IMG/VR virus record: IMGVR_UViG_3300028024_000021
Span: 1 to 33,441 of that record
Strand: one strand, 5' to 3'
From: a virus
Length of the DNA: 33,441 nt
The position numbers were made by a program, and so were the translations under genes. A model generated the notes under the pieces. That model saw only the letters and a program-made list of their open reading frames with translations. It had not been told where the DNA came from and made no database searches. How positions within the stretch are numbered: the first letter of the stretch is position 1; each line of letters begins with the position of its first letter. Positions 1-8,341 of the stretch are shown here, piece by piece.

Positions 1-52
1 GATATGGTGAACCCCCGAGTAACGCCGAATGCCCGCAATCGTGTTCCGCGTT

Positions 53-985
53 TCAAAAGTGCAAACCCAGCATCCGTCGTAATGCATCTGAGCGCATCAA
101 CGACGGATATTTCAACGGCCTGCTAGATGCAAAACCTATGTTAGCCAACCCGGCGAGGCCGTTAAGATTATAGTTACATTGACCGACTGAAACACCGGGT
201 GAGAACGTACTAGAAACAGTGTTGCGCATAACTAATGCGCCAGAGTCGAATACCTGTAGGTTCCACGCGTTGTTGGCTTGATTTATGAAGCCGACAAAAC
301 CGCTAGGGTCGGCACCCATAAACGCCGTGTACGTCGTATTTACGGATGCTACTGCCAGACGGGCACCGAGAGCTAGAGAGGGCCAACCAGTAAAAGACGG
401 ACTTACCGTTGACGCTGGCGTAGGGAGGTTGCCGGTATCCCAAGGCGTCTTAGACGCGAACGTGGGACGCACCGTGAACGTCGCGGCTCCTGTCACACCA
501 AGCGTTCCCGCTACGGTTTCGTTTCCGTTGACCGTACAGTTTCCGTTTACAACCTCGTTGTCCGAGTTGGTCCGTCCGCGCATGAGGACAGTCCATGCAT
601 GCACGCCATCGGTGTCCATTAACGCGCTTTCGCCAGCGTTCAACTTCGACAGGGCAACCGTATCACCCGAACTTGCGGTGATGGCAAGCGTGACTACCGT
701 CGTGCCGGTGTTGCGCAACAGGATGACACTGTCGGCAGTGCACGTAGACGCAGCTGGCAAATTGATCGTGCCGGCCGCCGTCAGTGCGATGTTGACGCGC
801 TTCCCGAGGTGCGCCGCCGCAGTTAATGCCTGGGCTGCGGTGATCGTCGCGCCGGAGGTCGTGAGCGCTGCTTGCGCATTCAGCACGTCGACGTTCGAAT
901 TGATCCTCACATTCGCCGCGCGCACGGTGTCGCCATCAACGGCGGTCGGCGGAGTGCCGAGGCTAATTTTCTGGAGTGATGTCAT
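53..985 (-). CDS. Tail fibre-like / receptor-region protein, C-terminus possibly frameshifted
   Basis: Last tail gene visible, 310 aa, directly downstream of the minor tail protein gene (5 bp gap). The body is rich in Thr, Ala, Asn and Gly in short beta-like repeats (for example GNETVAGTLGVTG around residues 153-165), as in trimeric fibre and baseplate-tip proteins. The C-terminus reads SRPLKYPSLMRSDALRRMLG and then stops. This resembles the start of an intramolecular chaperone (peptidase S74-type) domain, which normally continues for 80 or more residues. After the stop the -1/+2 frame stays open to the window edge with a chaperone-like reading (TFETRNTIAGIRRYSGVHHI), so a one-base frameshift or sequencing error near 53-65 is possible. 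Role in host recognition is inferred from position and composition only. Confidence 0.6.
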   Translation of the reverse strand: MTSLQKISLGTPPTAVDGDTVRAANVRINSNVDVLNAQAALTTSGATITAAQALTAAAHLGKRVNIALTAAGTINLPAASTCTADSVILLRNTGTTVVTLAITASSGDTVALSKLNAGESALMDTDGVHAWTVLMRGRTNSDNEVVNGNCTVNGNETVAGTLGVTGAATFTVRPTFASKTPWDTGNLPTPASTVSPSFTGWPSLALGARLAVASVNTTYTAFMGADPSGFVGFINQANNAWNLQVFDSGALVMRNTVSSTFSPGVSVGQCNYNLNGLAGLANIGFASSRPLKYPSLMRSDALRRMLGLHF

Positions 986-990
986 GGAGC

Positions 991-1332
991 TCAGGGAGCG
1001 AAGGTTTGATCGAACGTCGCGGTGATCGTATAGACGTTGCCGTCTTTCGTCGGCTCGGAATACGTTTCACAGGTGAAAAGCGATTGCGGCCGTAGCAGCG
1101 GAGTCCAGTAAAACGCCTCCGCGCCGGCCCGGGCGTCGAGGAATGCAAAAATCGCCGCGATTTTTGCCGCGTCACCGATGAATGTCAGGCTGTACGACGA
1201 TGAGCGGTTATTGAGTCCATCAGCCGCGCGCTGTGCATATCCGTCGCCGAACTGGGCCTTGCGCACCTTGAGCGTCGCAGTGCCCGACAGCCCGGAGAGG
1301 GCGGGCACCCACGTGAATGTTTGCGTCGCCAT
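991..1332 (-). CDS. Phage minor tail protein (lambda gpM-type)
   Basis: 113 aa. The sequence matches the pattern of the phage minor tail family: an N-terminal TFTWVP strand, the GDGYAQRAADGLN segment, and FDQTF at the very C-terminus. In lambda this family sits at the tail tip just after the tape measure, and here too it follows the tape measure gene with a 1 bp gap. It probably caps the tape measure and joins the tail tube to the tip complex. No anomaly seen. Confidence 0.85.
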   Translation of the reverse strand: MATQTFTWVPALSGLSGTATLKVRKAQFGDGYAQRAADGLNNRSSSYSLTFIGDAAKIAAIFAFLDARAGAEAFYWTPLLRPQSLFTCETYSEPTKDGNVYTITATFDQTFAP

Positions 1333-1333
1333 G

Positions 1334-4216
1334 TCACACCGCCCCGTACTTCTGCTGCCAGGCGTATCCGCCCTGCCCCTTCATCTTGGCGGCAATACGC
1401 GCGTCGACAAGGGTTTTAAGCTGGCCCTGCAGGAATTTAGCGTCTGCCTCGGTGAGGCCGCCGGCGTTGTCGCCCGTCTGGACAGTCAGGCTGACCGTTG
1501 CGCCGTCGCGCGATGCGATCGAATTAGCGGCCGCAGCGCCAACGTATCCGCCGGTCGCGAACCTCGCGGCGCCACGCACTGCCGCGCCCGAGTTTGCTGC
1601 GTCCAGATTTCCCACCCCGATGCGTCGAACAGCGCCCGCATTCAGAACGTATTCACCATTCGACAGCCACGCGGGAATTGAGTCGGACGTCGACGAGCCG
1701 GGCCCGGTGACGTGGCCGCCTTCCGCGAGGTGGAATCCATACGAGTTCGCACCCGTGGCCGTGCTCGTGCCGCCGGAGAAGTAAGACGTGACCGCCGAAG
1801 CGGCCGCGCTAATCAGTCCAGATATGGCAGCGCGCGCCTGAATACGTGCGATGTCGGCAATCACGCTCTTCGCGAGATCTCCAAAATTTAGCTTGCCGGT
1901 AGTTACAAACGAGGCGAAAGCGTCTTCCATCCCCCGGAAAGCATCCTGAAATGTCGATGCCGTTGATGCCGCGACATTGGCCGCGCTGTCAGCATAGTCT
2001 GCGATCGCACGCTTCGCGCCAGTCGTCCAATCGGCATTAGCAGCGCGGATGTCTGCTGACGATTTCACTGCGATGGCGACGGACTTGTCGTAATAGTCCT
2101 GGGTCGCCACCAGTTCATCGGCGTATTGCTCGGCACCGATTTTGTTCTGCGTGCGCTGCTTGGCGAGATCCGCCACCTTGCGATCGTAGTCCTGCCGGAT
2201 CGCAATCTGCCTGTCAAAATCCGCGCGCGCGTCGCCGCCCATGCTCAGCCCCGCAAGCGTCTGGTCGGCTGCCGACTGCTGCGTGTCCAGTTGCTTTTGC
2301 AGTGCGTCGGTGTATACCTTCAGGTCTGAAGCGCGCTTCGCCGCCAACTTCGCTGCGTCGTCCGTGAACTGCTGATCGTTCGCCGCGATCTTGTCCTGCG
2401 TCGCCTTCACTTCGCCGGCGTACTTCTCCATCGCCGCCTTTTGCTTTTTGCCTTGGGCAATCACCACCTGCTGCTGCTCGATCTTCAGTTCCTGATCGAG
2501 CGCCGCGGCGCGCGCTTCGTGCAACTGCTTCAGCCCATCTTCCTGCGTGATTAACCCCTGCTCCTGCAGGCTCTTGATGTGGTCGAGCGAAGCCTTCAGT
2601 TTCGTCTCGATGTCCTTCTGCTGCTGGTCGAGCGCGGCAAGCTGGCCACTGATCGCATTCTGCGCGGCAGCCGCCGCAGCGCTGGCTGCCGCCTTCGAAC
2701 CGTTGCGGCTCTCGTACTGCTTTTCGATCTGCACGAGGTTATCAGCGTGCCGCTTCGTTGCTGCTTCATAGTCAGACGACGTTTTATCGACGTCTTTGAT
2801 CGCGGCTGCGTAAGCTGCGTTTTCTTGCTTGATCGCTAATGTGCGCTGCTCGAGCGGCGTCGCGTATTTCGAATCGTTGACGTACTTGTTGACTGCGACG
2901 GCTGCGTCGCCGCCGGCTGCACGCTGCTCAGCGGCCCGCTGCGACTTGAACTGAACCGCCTGCTGATCGCGCAAAACATTGAGCCTCTCTGTCTCGACCG
3001 CGAGTTGCTGCTTTGCCTGATCAAGACTGAAAGAGGATGCTCCCTGCAACTGAGTGACCGCACGCTGCGCAGCCTCGACGCGCGCAAGCTGGTCGCCAAC
3101 CTGCTTGGTGATGCCGTCCGGAACGCCGATGTTCATGATCATGTTCTTGTACATGGTCACGACTTCGACGATGTCTCGCCAGCCCTGCACGATGAATCCT
3201 GTTTGCGTCTTCGCCGACGTGGCCACCTGCTCGTGAGCACTGATCAGGTCGAGCATGATGACCTTTTGCGCCGACGCCGCGTCGCCCGCGCGCACGAAGC
3301 CCTCGATCTCATCGACTTGGGCGGCAGAGAACGTGTGATGCTGCTCCTGATAAGCAGCCAGCCAGTCCAGTATGTTGTCGTGGAGCTTGACCAGCGATTC
3401 CACGGCCTTGTCGGCACTGATGCCAGTGTCTTCGCTCATCGCGACCGCAGCGCGGCCGGCAAGCGCCAGATCGTCGCCAGCAAAGCGTCCAGTGTCGGCC
3501 AGCGCGGCGAGCGTCTCGCGCGCAGAAGACAGAGACGTCTTCGTGTCCGCAAGCGTGTTCGAGATCGCAATCAGCTGCTCAGCCGACAAGCCGAGTGCGC
3601 CGTTCGTGCTGACAATCGCCTGCTGGAACGCTTCGTACTGTGCCGCACCGTCGGATACGGTATGGAAAAAGAGCGCTGCGGCACCGGCGGCTGCGCCAAT
3701 GGCGAGGCCCAGCGGGCTCATAACCAGCGACAGCGCGTCGGTGCGCTCAGCCAGAACCAGAAGAGAGCCGCCGAAGTTCTTCCAGGAACCCTGCGACGCT
3801 TCGTGCGCCAGCACCGCGAGCTCACGGCGCGCGCTTGCCGAATTGAGGCTGAAGCTGTGCGCCGCATCCCCGTTCGCCTGAGACGCCTCCTCGACGGCGC
3901 GAAGCTTCGCGATAGACGCCGCAGCCGCATCGGCAATGCCAAGTTGCGCAGCCTTCAGCGCGAGCAGCTCGGAGCGAGTCTTGCCGGCGGTGTCCGCAGC
4001 GCGCGTGAGCGACGAGACGAACGAATTAATTTCGCGAGCGCTAGCCTTGCTGCCGTTCGTCGCGGCCTCGGCGATGGCTTTCTGAGCGACGGCGACGCGC
4101 TGCGCCGCCTGGTCCTGCGTTTGCATGAAGGACTGAGCCGACTTGCGCGCGGAATCCAGCTCGGATCGATAGCCGCTCGCGTCGGCTGTGACCCGGGTTA
4201 CGCTCTCATTTGCCAC
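1334..4216 (-). CDS. Tail length tape measure protein
   Basis: The GTG start at 4216 is chosen (VANESVTRVTADASGYR...). It has an AAGGCG ribosome site 7 bases upstream and overlaps the upstream gene by 11 bp, giving 960 aa. Most of the protein is Ala/Gln/Lys/Glu-rich with long predicted coiled coil. A hydrophobic segment (LVMSPLGLAIGAAAGAAALF) lies near residues 170-190, and a Gly/Ala-rich C-terminal region contains GGHVTGPGSSTSDSIPAWLS, a motif typical of tape measure C-termini. The protein sets tail length, acts with the G/G-T chaperones and is ejected with the DNA. By the usual ~1.5 A per residue rule the tail would be roughly 145 nm, which is an inference. A 408-codon open frame on the opposite strand here is a shadow. 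Confidence 0.9.
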   Translation of the reverse strand: MANESVTRVTADASGYRSELDSARKSAQSFMQTQDQAAQRVAVAQKAIAEAATNGSKASAREINSFVSSLTRAADTAGKTRSELLALKAAQLGIADAAAASIAKLRAVEEASQANGDAAHSFSLNSASARRELAVLAHEASQGSWKNFGGSLLVLAERTDALSLVMSPLGLAIGAAAGAAALFFHTVSDGAAQYEAFQQAIVSTNGALGLSAEQLIAISNTLADTKTSLSSARETLAALADTGRFAGDDLALAGRAAVAMSEDTGISADKAVESLVKLHDNILDWLAAYQEQHHTFSAAQVDEIEGFVRAGDAASAQKVIMLDLISAHEQVATSAKTQTGFIVQGWRDIVEVVTMYKNMIMNIGVPDGITKQVGDQLARVEAAQRAVTQLQGASSFSLDQAKQQLAVETERLNVLRDQQAVQFKSQRAAEQRAAGGDAAVAVNKYVNDSKYATPLEQRTLAIKQENAAYAAAIKDVDKTSSDYEAATKRHADNLVQIEKQYESRNGSKAAASAAAAAAQNAISGQLAALDQQQKDIETKLKASLDHIKSLQEQGLITQEDGLKQLHEARAAALDQELKIEQQQVVIAQGKKQKAAMEKYAGEVKATQDKIAANDQQFTDDAAKLAAKRASDLKVYTDALQKQLDTQQSAADQTLAGLSMGGDARADFDRQIAIRQDYDRKVADLAKQRTQNKIGAEQYADELVATQDYYDKSVAIAVKSSADIRAANADWTTGAKRAIADYADSAANVAASTASTFQDAFRGMEDAFASFVTTGKLNFGDLAKSVIADIARIQARAAISGLISAAASAVTSYFSGGTSTATGANSYGFHLAEGGHVTGPGSSTSDSIPAWLSNGEYVLNAGAVRRIGVGNLDAANSGAAVRGAARFATGGYVGAAAANSIASRDGATVSLTVQTGDNAGGLTEADAKFLQGQLKTLVDARIAAKMKGQGGYAWQQKYGAV

Positions 4217-4607
4217 TTGTTTTCGCCTTGATCTCAGAGTCGATCGCATCGGCGACAGCTTGCGCCGCCGCCTTCTTTTTCGCCTCGTAGGCTGGCCGCT
4301 TGAATGGCTTAGCCGCCGAATGCGAGGTGCCGTATTCCACGAAGCGCAGGTAATACGCGCTTTTCAACCACGTCACGATGTACGACGCGATTTTTCCCGA
4401 GACAGATTTCTCTTCGTCATACGCGATCACCAGCGACTTCGCGCCCTCGCCTGTGTCGCGGGGTATCCGAATCTTTTCCTCTGCAAGAAAGATGTTGGCG
4501 CCCACGAGCGCAGCCTTGCGCAATGTCGATTCGCTCACGGCCGCATCGAGCGCATCCAGTTGCGCCGTCAGCGCGCCCGGATTGGACGTTTCAAATGCTT
4601 TAGCCAT
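4206..4607 (-). CDS. HK97 gp10-family protein (tail completion / head-tail joining)
   Basis: 133 aa. The C-terminal half carries the family signature YLRFVEYGTSHSAAKPFKRPAYEA (residues ~87-110, quoted across two motifs: VEYGTS and PFKRPAY). Proteins of this family act at the head-tail interface or as tail terminators. The usual place is between the head-tail adaptor and the DUF3168 protein. Here it lies between tail chaperone T and the tape measure, overlapping T by 8 bp. That is an unusual gene order. A role in tail completion is inferred from family. Confidence 0.8.
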   Translation of the reverse strand: MAKAFETSNPGALTAQLDALDAAVSESTLRKAALVGANIFLAEEKIRIPRDTGEGAKSLVIAYDEEKSVSGKIASYIVTWLKSAYYLRFVEYGTSHSAAKPFKRPAYEAKKKAAAQAVADAIDSEIKAKTSGK

Positions 4608-4905
4608 TCACGCTCTTGCCGAAGATCGACGCCCGAAGCATTGCCGTCTGTGCCACCGGATCGTCGAGCAGCACTGGTTCCGGCTCAGGCTTCTGTGAAA
4701 GTCCATCAAGCCAAGGGATAACGTCACAAGGTCCGAAGGGCTGCGGTCGCTTCTCCGTGTTGCGGTTGACGTTGTAGATCGCCGCGGTGACCGCACCGGC
4801 GCGCAGATCGTCCATCTGACTTCCGAACGGCTCGATCTGGTGATACGCCAGCCAATCAGCAAACTCGGCGCTGCTGACTTCCGCCTGGCAGCGCGCGACC
4901 GACAT
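4600..4905 (-). CDS. Tail assembly chaperone T region (expressed as G-T fusion)
   Basis: The frame has an ATG at 4905 (101 aa) but stays open upstream to 4959. That upstream reading, PERLFWFRLARELGMSVARC, is the typical start of gpT-like segments, followed by SSAEFADWLAYHQIEPFG. It is therefore most likely made only as the C-terminal part of a G-T fusion (about 230 aa) by -1 frameshifting on the A_AAA_AAC site at 4959-4965. In lambda-like phages G and G-T bind the tape measure during tail assembly. Overlap with the next gene is 8 bp. Confidence 0.85.
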   Translation of the reverse strand: MSVARCQAEVSSAEFADWLAYHQIEPFGSQMDDLRAGAVTAAIYNVNRNTEKRPQPFGPCDVIPWLDGLSQKPEPEPVLLDDPVAQTAMLRASIFGKSVNG

Positions 4906-4907
4906 GC

Positions 4908-5291
4908 CTAACTCGCGGGCGAGTCGGAACCAGAAGAGCCGCTCAGGGCGGCTTCGGAGTTTTTTTCGGCATCCTCCGTCGCCTTCGTGCCGATCTTGTT
5001 CAGGCGCATTGCCACCGAGACGAGGCGAGTCAGCACTTCGGTGTTTTTCTCACTCAGCTGCTCGACGTCGTTGGTGGTGAAGACTGGCGCGCCCCCGTCG
5101 TCGACCACCGTGCTTGCCAACACTAGCGACTGAAATCGCGACGTTGTCTGCGGCTCCGCCAGCGCTTCCATCAGAGCGTCGCGCGCTTTCCCGCCCATGA
5201 CGGTGATGCGCACTGCGCCGCCCCACTCCGGAACATCGATGTCTTCAGTCTGTAGGTCGCGCGCAGCGAAGATCTGCTCTTTCGTCAGCAT
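4908..5291 (-). CDS. Tail assembly chaperone (gpG-like)
   Basis: 127 aa, lying between the tail tube and T genes. The N-terminus (MLTKEQIFAARDLQTEDIDV) and the VRITVMGGKARDALM strand-helix pattern fit the lambda gpG/phage TAC family. The C-terminus after codon 111 is Ser/Gly/Ala-rich (SEAALSGSSGSDSPAS) and low in structure, as expected for a tail that is replaced by T on frameshifting. The slippery heptamer spans codons 109-111. Confidence 0.85.
   Translation of the reverse strand: MLTKEQIFAARDLQTEDIDVPEWGGAVRITVMGGKARDALMEALAEPQTTSRFQSLVLASTVVDDGGAPVFTTNDVEQLSEKNTEVLTRLVSVAMRLNKIGTKATEDAEKNSEAALSGSSGSDSPAS
4937..4965 (-). promoter_or_regulatory. Programmed -1 ribosomal frameshift signal (A_AAA_AAC plus hairpin)
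   Basis: On the minus strand the gene G frame reads GAA AAA AAC, giving heptamer A_AAA_AAC at 4965-4959. Five bases later comes a 6-bp stem (AGCCGC at 4953-4948, loop CCTGA, GCGGCT at 4942-4937). Slipping -1 enters the T frame with no stop before the T coding region. Heptamer, ~5-base spacer, hairpin and open overlapping frame are the standard arrangement for lambda-type G/G-T genes. Efficiency cannot be read from sequence. Confidence 0.88.
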
Positions 5292-5294
5292 CGG

Positions 5295-5729
5295 TTACGC
5301 TCCCGCTGCGACCGTCGTCACCGGACCGGAGATGGTCAGCGTGATGGTCGAGGTGATGACAGCATCGGTGCCGCCCGCGATCGGGAACGACTTGACGAAG
5401 CCGTCGAACGTGTCGGCGCTGCCATCGGGATATTCGAGCTTGAATGATTGCAAGCTGGATGCCTTCTGCGCAGCCTTTAGCGCGATCTGTCCTGGATCCG
5501 TCATATCCACGTTGACGTCGATCGTGAACGAGCCGTTGTCGATCAGACCCAGGCGTTTTTCCTTCGCCGTCGAGTCCAGATCGGTTACATCGATTTCGCT
5601 CGCGCTGCCATCGAAGCCGCTGTATGACTTGACGTTTTTCGTCTTCGTCCAGGTCGGCTGTGCGGCGCCGTCGGCGGCCGTATCGATGTAGAACTTGCTG
5701 CCCTGAGCGCTAACTGCGGTGCTGGTCAT
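5295..5729 (-). CDS. Major tail tube protein
   Basis: 144 aa, just upstream of the tail chaperone gene, the conserved place for the tube protein. The motifs SEIDVTDLDSTAKEKRLGL and GSFTIDVNVDMTDPGQ are typical of lambda gpV-like and related tube proteins, with alternating beta strands throughout. It polymerises around the tape measure to form the non-contractile tail tube. Spacing to the G gene is 3 bp. Confidence 0.88.
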   Translation of the reverse strand: MTSTAVSAQGSKFYIDTAADGAAQPTWTKTKNVKSYSGFDGSASEIDVTDLDSTAKEKRLGLIDNGSFTIDVNVDMTDPGQIALKAAQKASSLQSFKLEYPDGSADTFDGFVKSFPIAGGTDAVITSTITLTISGPVTTVAAGA

Positions 5730-5733
5730 GGTT

Positions 5734-6087
5734 TCACTCCTGATACCAGATGGAAAAGTCTTGCTGACTGCCGTATAGCTTCGTGTCGTCTTCGTAGACG
5801 CTCACCGGCGCACCAATCGGCACGCCGCGAACAGGCTCGCCAGTCAGCGCAGCACGAACCTGTTGAATGATGGTTGCCGCTTCGCTGCGGCTCGCCGACC
5901 AGACTGCCACCTGCATGCGGCTGTTCTGCAGGCTGTCGGCGCCGTCTAACGTCGTTTCATCGACACCGCCGACACTTTGATAAACGATGTACGGCTTCAC
6001 CGGGCTCGCGGGCGCGACGTCCGGATGCACGCGGCCGCCGGCGAGCGCCTTAAGCGCGCCGTACGTGATGGATTCCGCGCTAGCCAT
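5734..6087 (-). CDS. Tail completion / terminator protein (DUF3168-like)
   Basis: The ATG at 6087 overlaps the stop of the head-tail adaptor and gives 117 aa. A longer frame upstream is only the shadow of that adaptor. The sequence has the DUF3168 pattern: YGALKAL and GGRVHPDVAP near the N-terminus, PYIVYQSV strand, SRMQVAVWSASRSEAATIIQ, and a YEDDTKLYGSQQDFSIWY ending. These proteins cap the tail tube at its head end. Order adaptor, DUF3168, tube is canonical apart from the missing gp10 between them. Confidence 0.85.
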   Translation of the reverse strand: MASAESITYGALKALAGGRVHPDVAPASPVKPYIVYQSVGGVDETTLDGADSLQNSRMQVAVWSASRSEAATIIQQVRAALTGEPVRGVPIGAPVSVYEDDTKLYGSQQDFSIWYQE

Positions 6088-6406
6088 TGTTCGCACCTGT
6101 CGTGCATGGCAAATCGACGTATTCGCGTCCCGCGAGATCGGGCAGCGGCGCGCCGATGTTGAACGCGACGCCATCGACGATCGCGCGCATACTGTTGGTG
6201 ATGTCCGTCCGGTAACGGATGCGGATGCTCGCAGACGTGGTGCCGACATCGGTATCCGACGTGAGCGTTTCCTTGCCGGTGAGCATGCGCACGTTGCACC
6301 AGACGGTAGCGACTTCGGCCCACGTGTCGATGGGCTGGCCGAGGTCGTCTTGGCCCTGGCCGCGCTGCTCAATGCGCACGCGCCGATTGAGATCGCCGGC
6401 TCGCAT
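6080..6406 (-). CDS. Head-tail adaptor (phage head-tail joining protein)
   Basis: 108 aa. The N-terminus MRAGDLNRRVRIEQR and the later TWAEVATVWCNVRMLTGKE are hallmarks of the phage head-tail joining family (SPP1 gp16/HK97 gp7-like). It forms the ring between connector and tail. Its start overlaps the upstream stop as ATGA, and its stop overlaps the next start. Confidence 0.88.
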   Translation of the reverse strand: MRAGDLNRRVRIEQRGQGQDDLGQPIDTWAEVATVWCNVRMLTGKETLTSDTDVGTTSASIRIRYRTDITNSMRAIVDGVAFNIGAPLPDLAGREYVDLPCTTGANNG

Positions 6407-6747
6407 CAGACGCCCGGAATAATTCGATGCGGACGCAACAGCGTGCGCGCGTTGAACGGCAATTCAGATATGGTGCCTGGCGCCGAGTTGTCGCGATTTG
6501 TGTACATCTCGACAGTCAGTTTCACGATCGCCGCCTTGATCGCGCCGTTCAGGACCATCGGGTTATCGCCAGCCGTGCCGGCGGCAACAGCGGCCGCCAT
6601 CGCATTATCGGTTTCGAACACCTGGCGATTCAGATAATCGAGAGCAGACTGCGTCGCGCCGTCGAGAGACAACTGAATCATGTCATCATCGACGCCGGGA
6701 CCCTGCTTGACGGCAGAGATCGCGAGACTGAGGTCGACGAGGGCCAT
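6406..6747 (-). CDS. Head-tail connector protein (gp6-like)
   Basis: 113 aa, largely alpha-helical. The helix pattern with DDDMIQLSLDGATQSALDYLNR and LNGAIKAAIVKLTVEMYTNRD followed by a RTLLRPHRIIPGV tail matches the HK97 gp6/phage connector family. It forms the ring directly under the portal. It lies in the canonical position after the capsid gene and a small gene. Confidence 0.85.
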   Translation of the reverse strand: MALVDLSLAISAVKQGPGVDDDMIQLSLDGATQSALDYLNRQVFETDNAMAAAVAAGTAGDNPMVLNGAIKAAIVKLTVEMYTNRDNSAPGTISELPFNARTLLRPHRIIPGV

Positions 6748-6750
6748 CGC

Positions 6751-6990
6751 TTATTTCGCAGAGGCGCCGTCGGTTGCCGGGTCAGCCGCGGATGCGTCGC
6801 TTGGAGCGACATCGCCTGCAGACGTGCCCGCGTCGTCGGTCTTCATAGCCTTGCTGGCAGTTTTTTCGAGCGCCTTCAACGATCGCGCGCCGTCTTCCAG
6901 CTCAGCGGGACATTCGTCGCCAACCGCGTATTCCTTCGGGTAGATCTCACCCTTCGGAACGCCCTTGAAGGGCTTCGTGAACTTCGCCAT
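6751..6990 (-). CDS. Hypothetical small protein between capsid and connector
   Basis: 79 aa, family not recognised. The N-terminal 40 residues (AKFTKPFKGVPKGEIYPKEY) are basic and likely folded. Residues from about 50 onward are Ala/Asp/Ser-rich and likely disordered. Start follows an AGAAGAG ribosome site. The position in the head operon suggests a small head or head-decoration/connector accessory, but this is inference only. Confidence 0.7.
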   Translation of the reverse strand: MAKFTKPFKGVPKGEIYPKEYAVGDECPAELEDGARSLKALEKTASKAMKTDDAGTSAGDVAPSDASAADPATDGASAK

Positions 6991-7059
6991 GCTCTTCTCC
7001 CAAAAAATGGGGCGTCACTTGGACGCCCCTAAGCCACACGCTACGGAGATTCTTTCCGG

Positions 7060-8337
7060 TTACACTGCCGCCGCGATCTTCATCGCACGCATCGGTTCCG
7101 GATTCAGCAGGCCGCCGCCCACGCGCTTGGTCGTGTAGAACAACACGTACGGCTTCGCGGTGTACGGGTCGCGCAGCACACGTACGCCGATGCGATCGAC
7201 GATGAGGTACGTTTGCTGGAAGTCTCCGAACAGGATCGGAGTGGAGTTGGCCGCGACATCCGGCATGTCGGGCACTTCTTTGACCGGGTAGCCTGCAAGC
7301 GTGGCCGGCTGGCCCGCGACGTACGACGGCTGCCAGAGATAGTTGCCTTGGCCGTCTTTCAGCTTGCGCACCGAACGCTGCGTGTTTCGGTTCATCGTGA
7401 AGCGTGCATTGCCGGTGAAGGCGCTCGGCAGATCGTAGATGAGATCGATGATGCCGTCCGACGTGATGTCGGCCGCCGCACCACTGTTCACAACTTCGAT
7501 CGCGCCGAACGGATGCGCGGCGGCGTTCGCGGCGCCCGCGACGTACGTCAGGATGCCCGTCGGCTTTTTGCTGCCGTCGCCGGAGACGAAAGCCAAGCCT
7601 TCCTGTTTCGCGAATTGCGTCTGAACTTCGCCCGCGAGCCACGTTTCGAGGTTGATCTCGCTGTCGTCGAGAATGCCTTGCGTCGCAGCCGGATTTGCGT
7701 AGATCTCGCCCGAGCCGAACGCGAGCGACGCGAACGTGCCGGTGTTGGTCTGCGGGCGTGCATCCGTTTCGCCAACCCAACCGCTTGCAGTGCCGCCCAG
7801 GTTGAACAGTTTCGAGAAGCCAGCCTTCGACACCGACTGCACCTGGCACAGTTCGCGCATCGGCGAGATGAGCACGAGCTTATTCGTGATCGTGCGATCC
7901 CACTCGATCGGCGTCAGGTAGCCGCCCTGTTCGTCAGCGCCCTTGTTGAGCGCCGCGTTGATGTCGCCCTTCTTCACGTGCGCCTTGAAGGCGTCCGTAT
8001 ATTCGGCATCGCGCAGCTTGGTGCCACCGCCGCCGCCCATTTCGAGAGCGGCCATCTTGACGCTGTGCTCGTCGAGCGCCTTCTGGAATGCGTCGAGATC
8101 CGCGCCGATCTTTTCGACTTTCGCGGTGATGTCGGACGCCGGCAGGCCTGCTTTCACGGCGTCGAGCTGCTTCGTGTGCTCGGCCTTGAACTGTTCAAAC
8201 GCACGGTTGACGCCGTCGACCAGCGCCTTAACGTCGCCGCCGCTATCTGCGCGCACCGTGACAATGCCGCGCGGAACTGCACCAGCCGTACCAGCCAGGG
8301 TTGCCGCGAGCGCGGCGATCAGGAGTTTCTTGCTCAT
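7060..8337 (-). CDS. Major capsid protein, HK97 fold
   Basis: The ATG at 8337 has AAGGA 8 bases upstream and gives 425 aa. Residues ~32-100 are a helical, Lys/Glu/Ala-rich scaffold (delta) domain. A Gly run (101-105) links it to the mature capsid region beginning near GTKLRDAEYTDAFK. Downstream motifs GGYLTPIEWDRTI, GWVGETDARPQT and the C-terminal YDPYTA..VLFYTTKRVGGG type ending are standard for HK97-family capsids. The 8342-9184 protease probably removes the delta domain. Odd point: residues 1-20 (MSKKLLIAALAATLAGTAGA) look exactly like a Sec signal peptide. Confidence 0.92.
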   Translation of the reverse strand: MSKKLLIAALAATLAGTAGAVPRGIVTVRADSGGDVKALVDGVNRAFEQFKAEHTKQLDAVKAGLPASDITAKVEKIGADLDAFQKALDEHSVKMAALEMGGGGGTKLRDAEYTDAFKAHVKKGDINAALNKGADEQGGYLTPIEWDRTITNKLVLISPMRELCQVQSVSKAGFSKLFNLGGTASGWVGETDARPQTNTGTFASLAFGSGEIYANPAATQGILDDSEINLETWLAGEVQTQFAKQEGLAFVSGDGSKKPTGILTYVAGAANAAAHPFGAIEVVNSGAAADITSDGIIDLIYDLPSAFTGNARFTMNRNTQRSVRKLKDGQGNYLWQPSYVAGQPATLAGYPVKEVPDMPDVAANSTPILFGDFQQTYLIVDRIGVRVLRDPYTAKPYVLFYTTKRVGGGLLNPEPMRAMKIAAAV

Positions 8338-8341
8338 GGAT

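Noticed and set aside
3005-4231. 408-codon open frame on the plus strand
   Set aside because: Antisense to the tape measure gene; Arg/Leu-rich product typical of the complement of a GC-rich gene, no ribosome site.
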